Origin: Gymnopus androsaceus JB14
Taxonomy: Eukaryota > Basidiomycota > Agaricomycetes > Agaricales > Omphalotaceae
DNA length: 64,000 nt
NCBI GenBank assembly: GCA_009733575.1
Contig: ML769535.1
Coordinates: forward strand, 1 to 64,000
Direction: 5' to 3'
Below, in pieces: positions 63,564 through 64,000 of the stretch. The notes under the pieces were generated by a model that was given only the letters and a program-made list of their open reading frames with translations, was not told the DNA's origin and did no database searches. Both the position numbers and the translations under genes were made by a program. Position 1 is the first letter of the stretch, and each line of letters starts with the position of its first letter.

Positions 63564-64000
63564 ATGAGTCCAGAAGAGACATCATTGCTCACAAGTGCCA
63601 GTGAGCTTTTCATTCGCAATTTCGCCTACATGGTTCCATTGACAATCATCTATGGTAAGTGAACATTTTAACTGTATTTCCTCTCTTGAAAGAACATTTC
63701 CTGCCCAGGAATTTATCTTGTTCTCACATTTATGGCTTTACGCACAACACTGTAAGCTTAATCTTCTCAAAAAGCTGTGTAGTACTCACTTGAAGCTCAA
63801 CAGATCGCACAACAGAACCTTATCCAATCGCACTATCCTGATTCTGCTAATAGCAACCCTGATCATTACCACAATCTACTTTTGCACCTTCGTTGCTGGG
63901 GCATTCCTCCTGATGCAGACAGCCCTCGTGAAGAACATAGAACTATCTCTGGCGGAAAGATTTTCACTTGCCAATGAAAGTGTCCTCCAAATTGATATCT
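63564..64000 (+). CDS. Multi-pass membrane protein, 5' part, cut by the window end
   Basis: The ATG at 63564 opens a frame with two short introns, 63655-63708 and 63752-63803, that keep the frame. Predicted membrane helices are residues about 18-44 (FAYMVPLTIIYGIYLVLTFM) and about 60-86 (ILILLIATLIITTIYFCTFV), then a loop with acidic and polar residues. The overall look is that of the Agaricomycete plasma-membrane hypothetical family with about seven helices. No function is assigned. A possible 5'-UTR intron lies at about 63070-63137. The immediate promoter is replaced by a MITE. Confidence 0.6.

Overview
The window looks like an Agaricomycete (mushroom-forming basidiomycete) nuclear genome, in a gene-poor, transposon-rich region. 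Reasons: genes are split by many 45-60 nt GT-AG introns; several F-box proteins begin with the basidiomycete coiled-coil plus PPE-TLAEIF-type F-box; there is a NACHT-ankyrin gene remnant, a DUF6532-like gene, multi-intron P450s, and Agaricomycete-type copia, hAT, Tc1/mariner and MULE elements. No rRNA, functional tRNA, CRISPR or prokaryotic feature was seen. All calls come from reading the sequence; no search was run.

Layout. 0-4 kb: the 3' end of a copia element with an almost perfectly palindromic LTR joins directly onto a NACHT-ankyrin (STAND/NLR-like) gene whose N-terminal half is missing, leaving 32 nearly identical ankyrin repeats. 4.3-12.4 kb: a MITE, an F-box/LRR relic, and a DUF6532-like gene cut in two by a full-length 6.0 kb copia element (5-bp target duplication), which itself holds a solo LTR. 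12.7-19.2 kb: an 877-bp hAT-type element, then a 4.4-kb element with 8-bp target duplications that contains a broken mariner transposase and a multi-exon accessory gene, then another TIR element. 19.3-21.5 kb: a 1.7-kb member of the CATCAGCAAAACCTG element family nested in a relative, beside a broken F-box gene. 21.6-29.2 kb is the most gene-like stretch: the ER-junction protein lunapark (6 exons), a small hypothetical gene and two large F-box genes, one frameshifted. 30.2-39.3 kb: a 3.7-kb segmental duplication carrying two intact 12-exon cytochrome P450 genes, with a third P450 scrap between them. 40-48 kb: an assembly gap followed by a mosaic of duplicated repeats, a solo LTR, a mariner transposase plus a damaged copy, and a second accessory gene with a SAM-like C-terminus. 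50-61 kb: MITEs, a hAT transposase with one stop, and a MULE relic. 63.5 kb to the end: the start of a multi-pass membrane protein gene whose upstream region is made of two MITEs.

The most original signal is a family of about ten short elements spread over the window. They share the terminal inverted repeat CATCAGCAAAACCTG and 2-bp target duplications, but each subgroup has its own array of short subterminal words (CATAGC, CTGTACAG, CTCCCAG, CCAGAGC, GCGTATAA, CTAGGATG) that change orientation between the two ends. This resembles the transposase-binding subterminal arrays of CACTA-like elements, with the terminus conserved and the internal word replaced between subgroups.

Functionally the window mixes housekeeping (lunapark), lineage-expanded accessory genes (F-box, P450, NLR remnant, membrane protein) and layers of transposons whose order of insertion can be read from nesting and target duplications.
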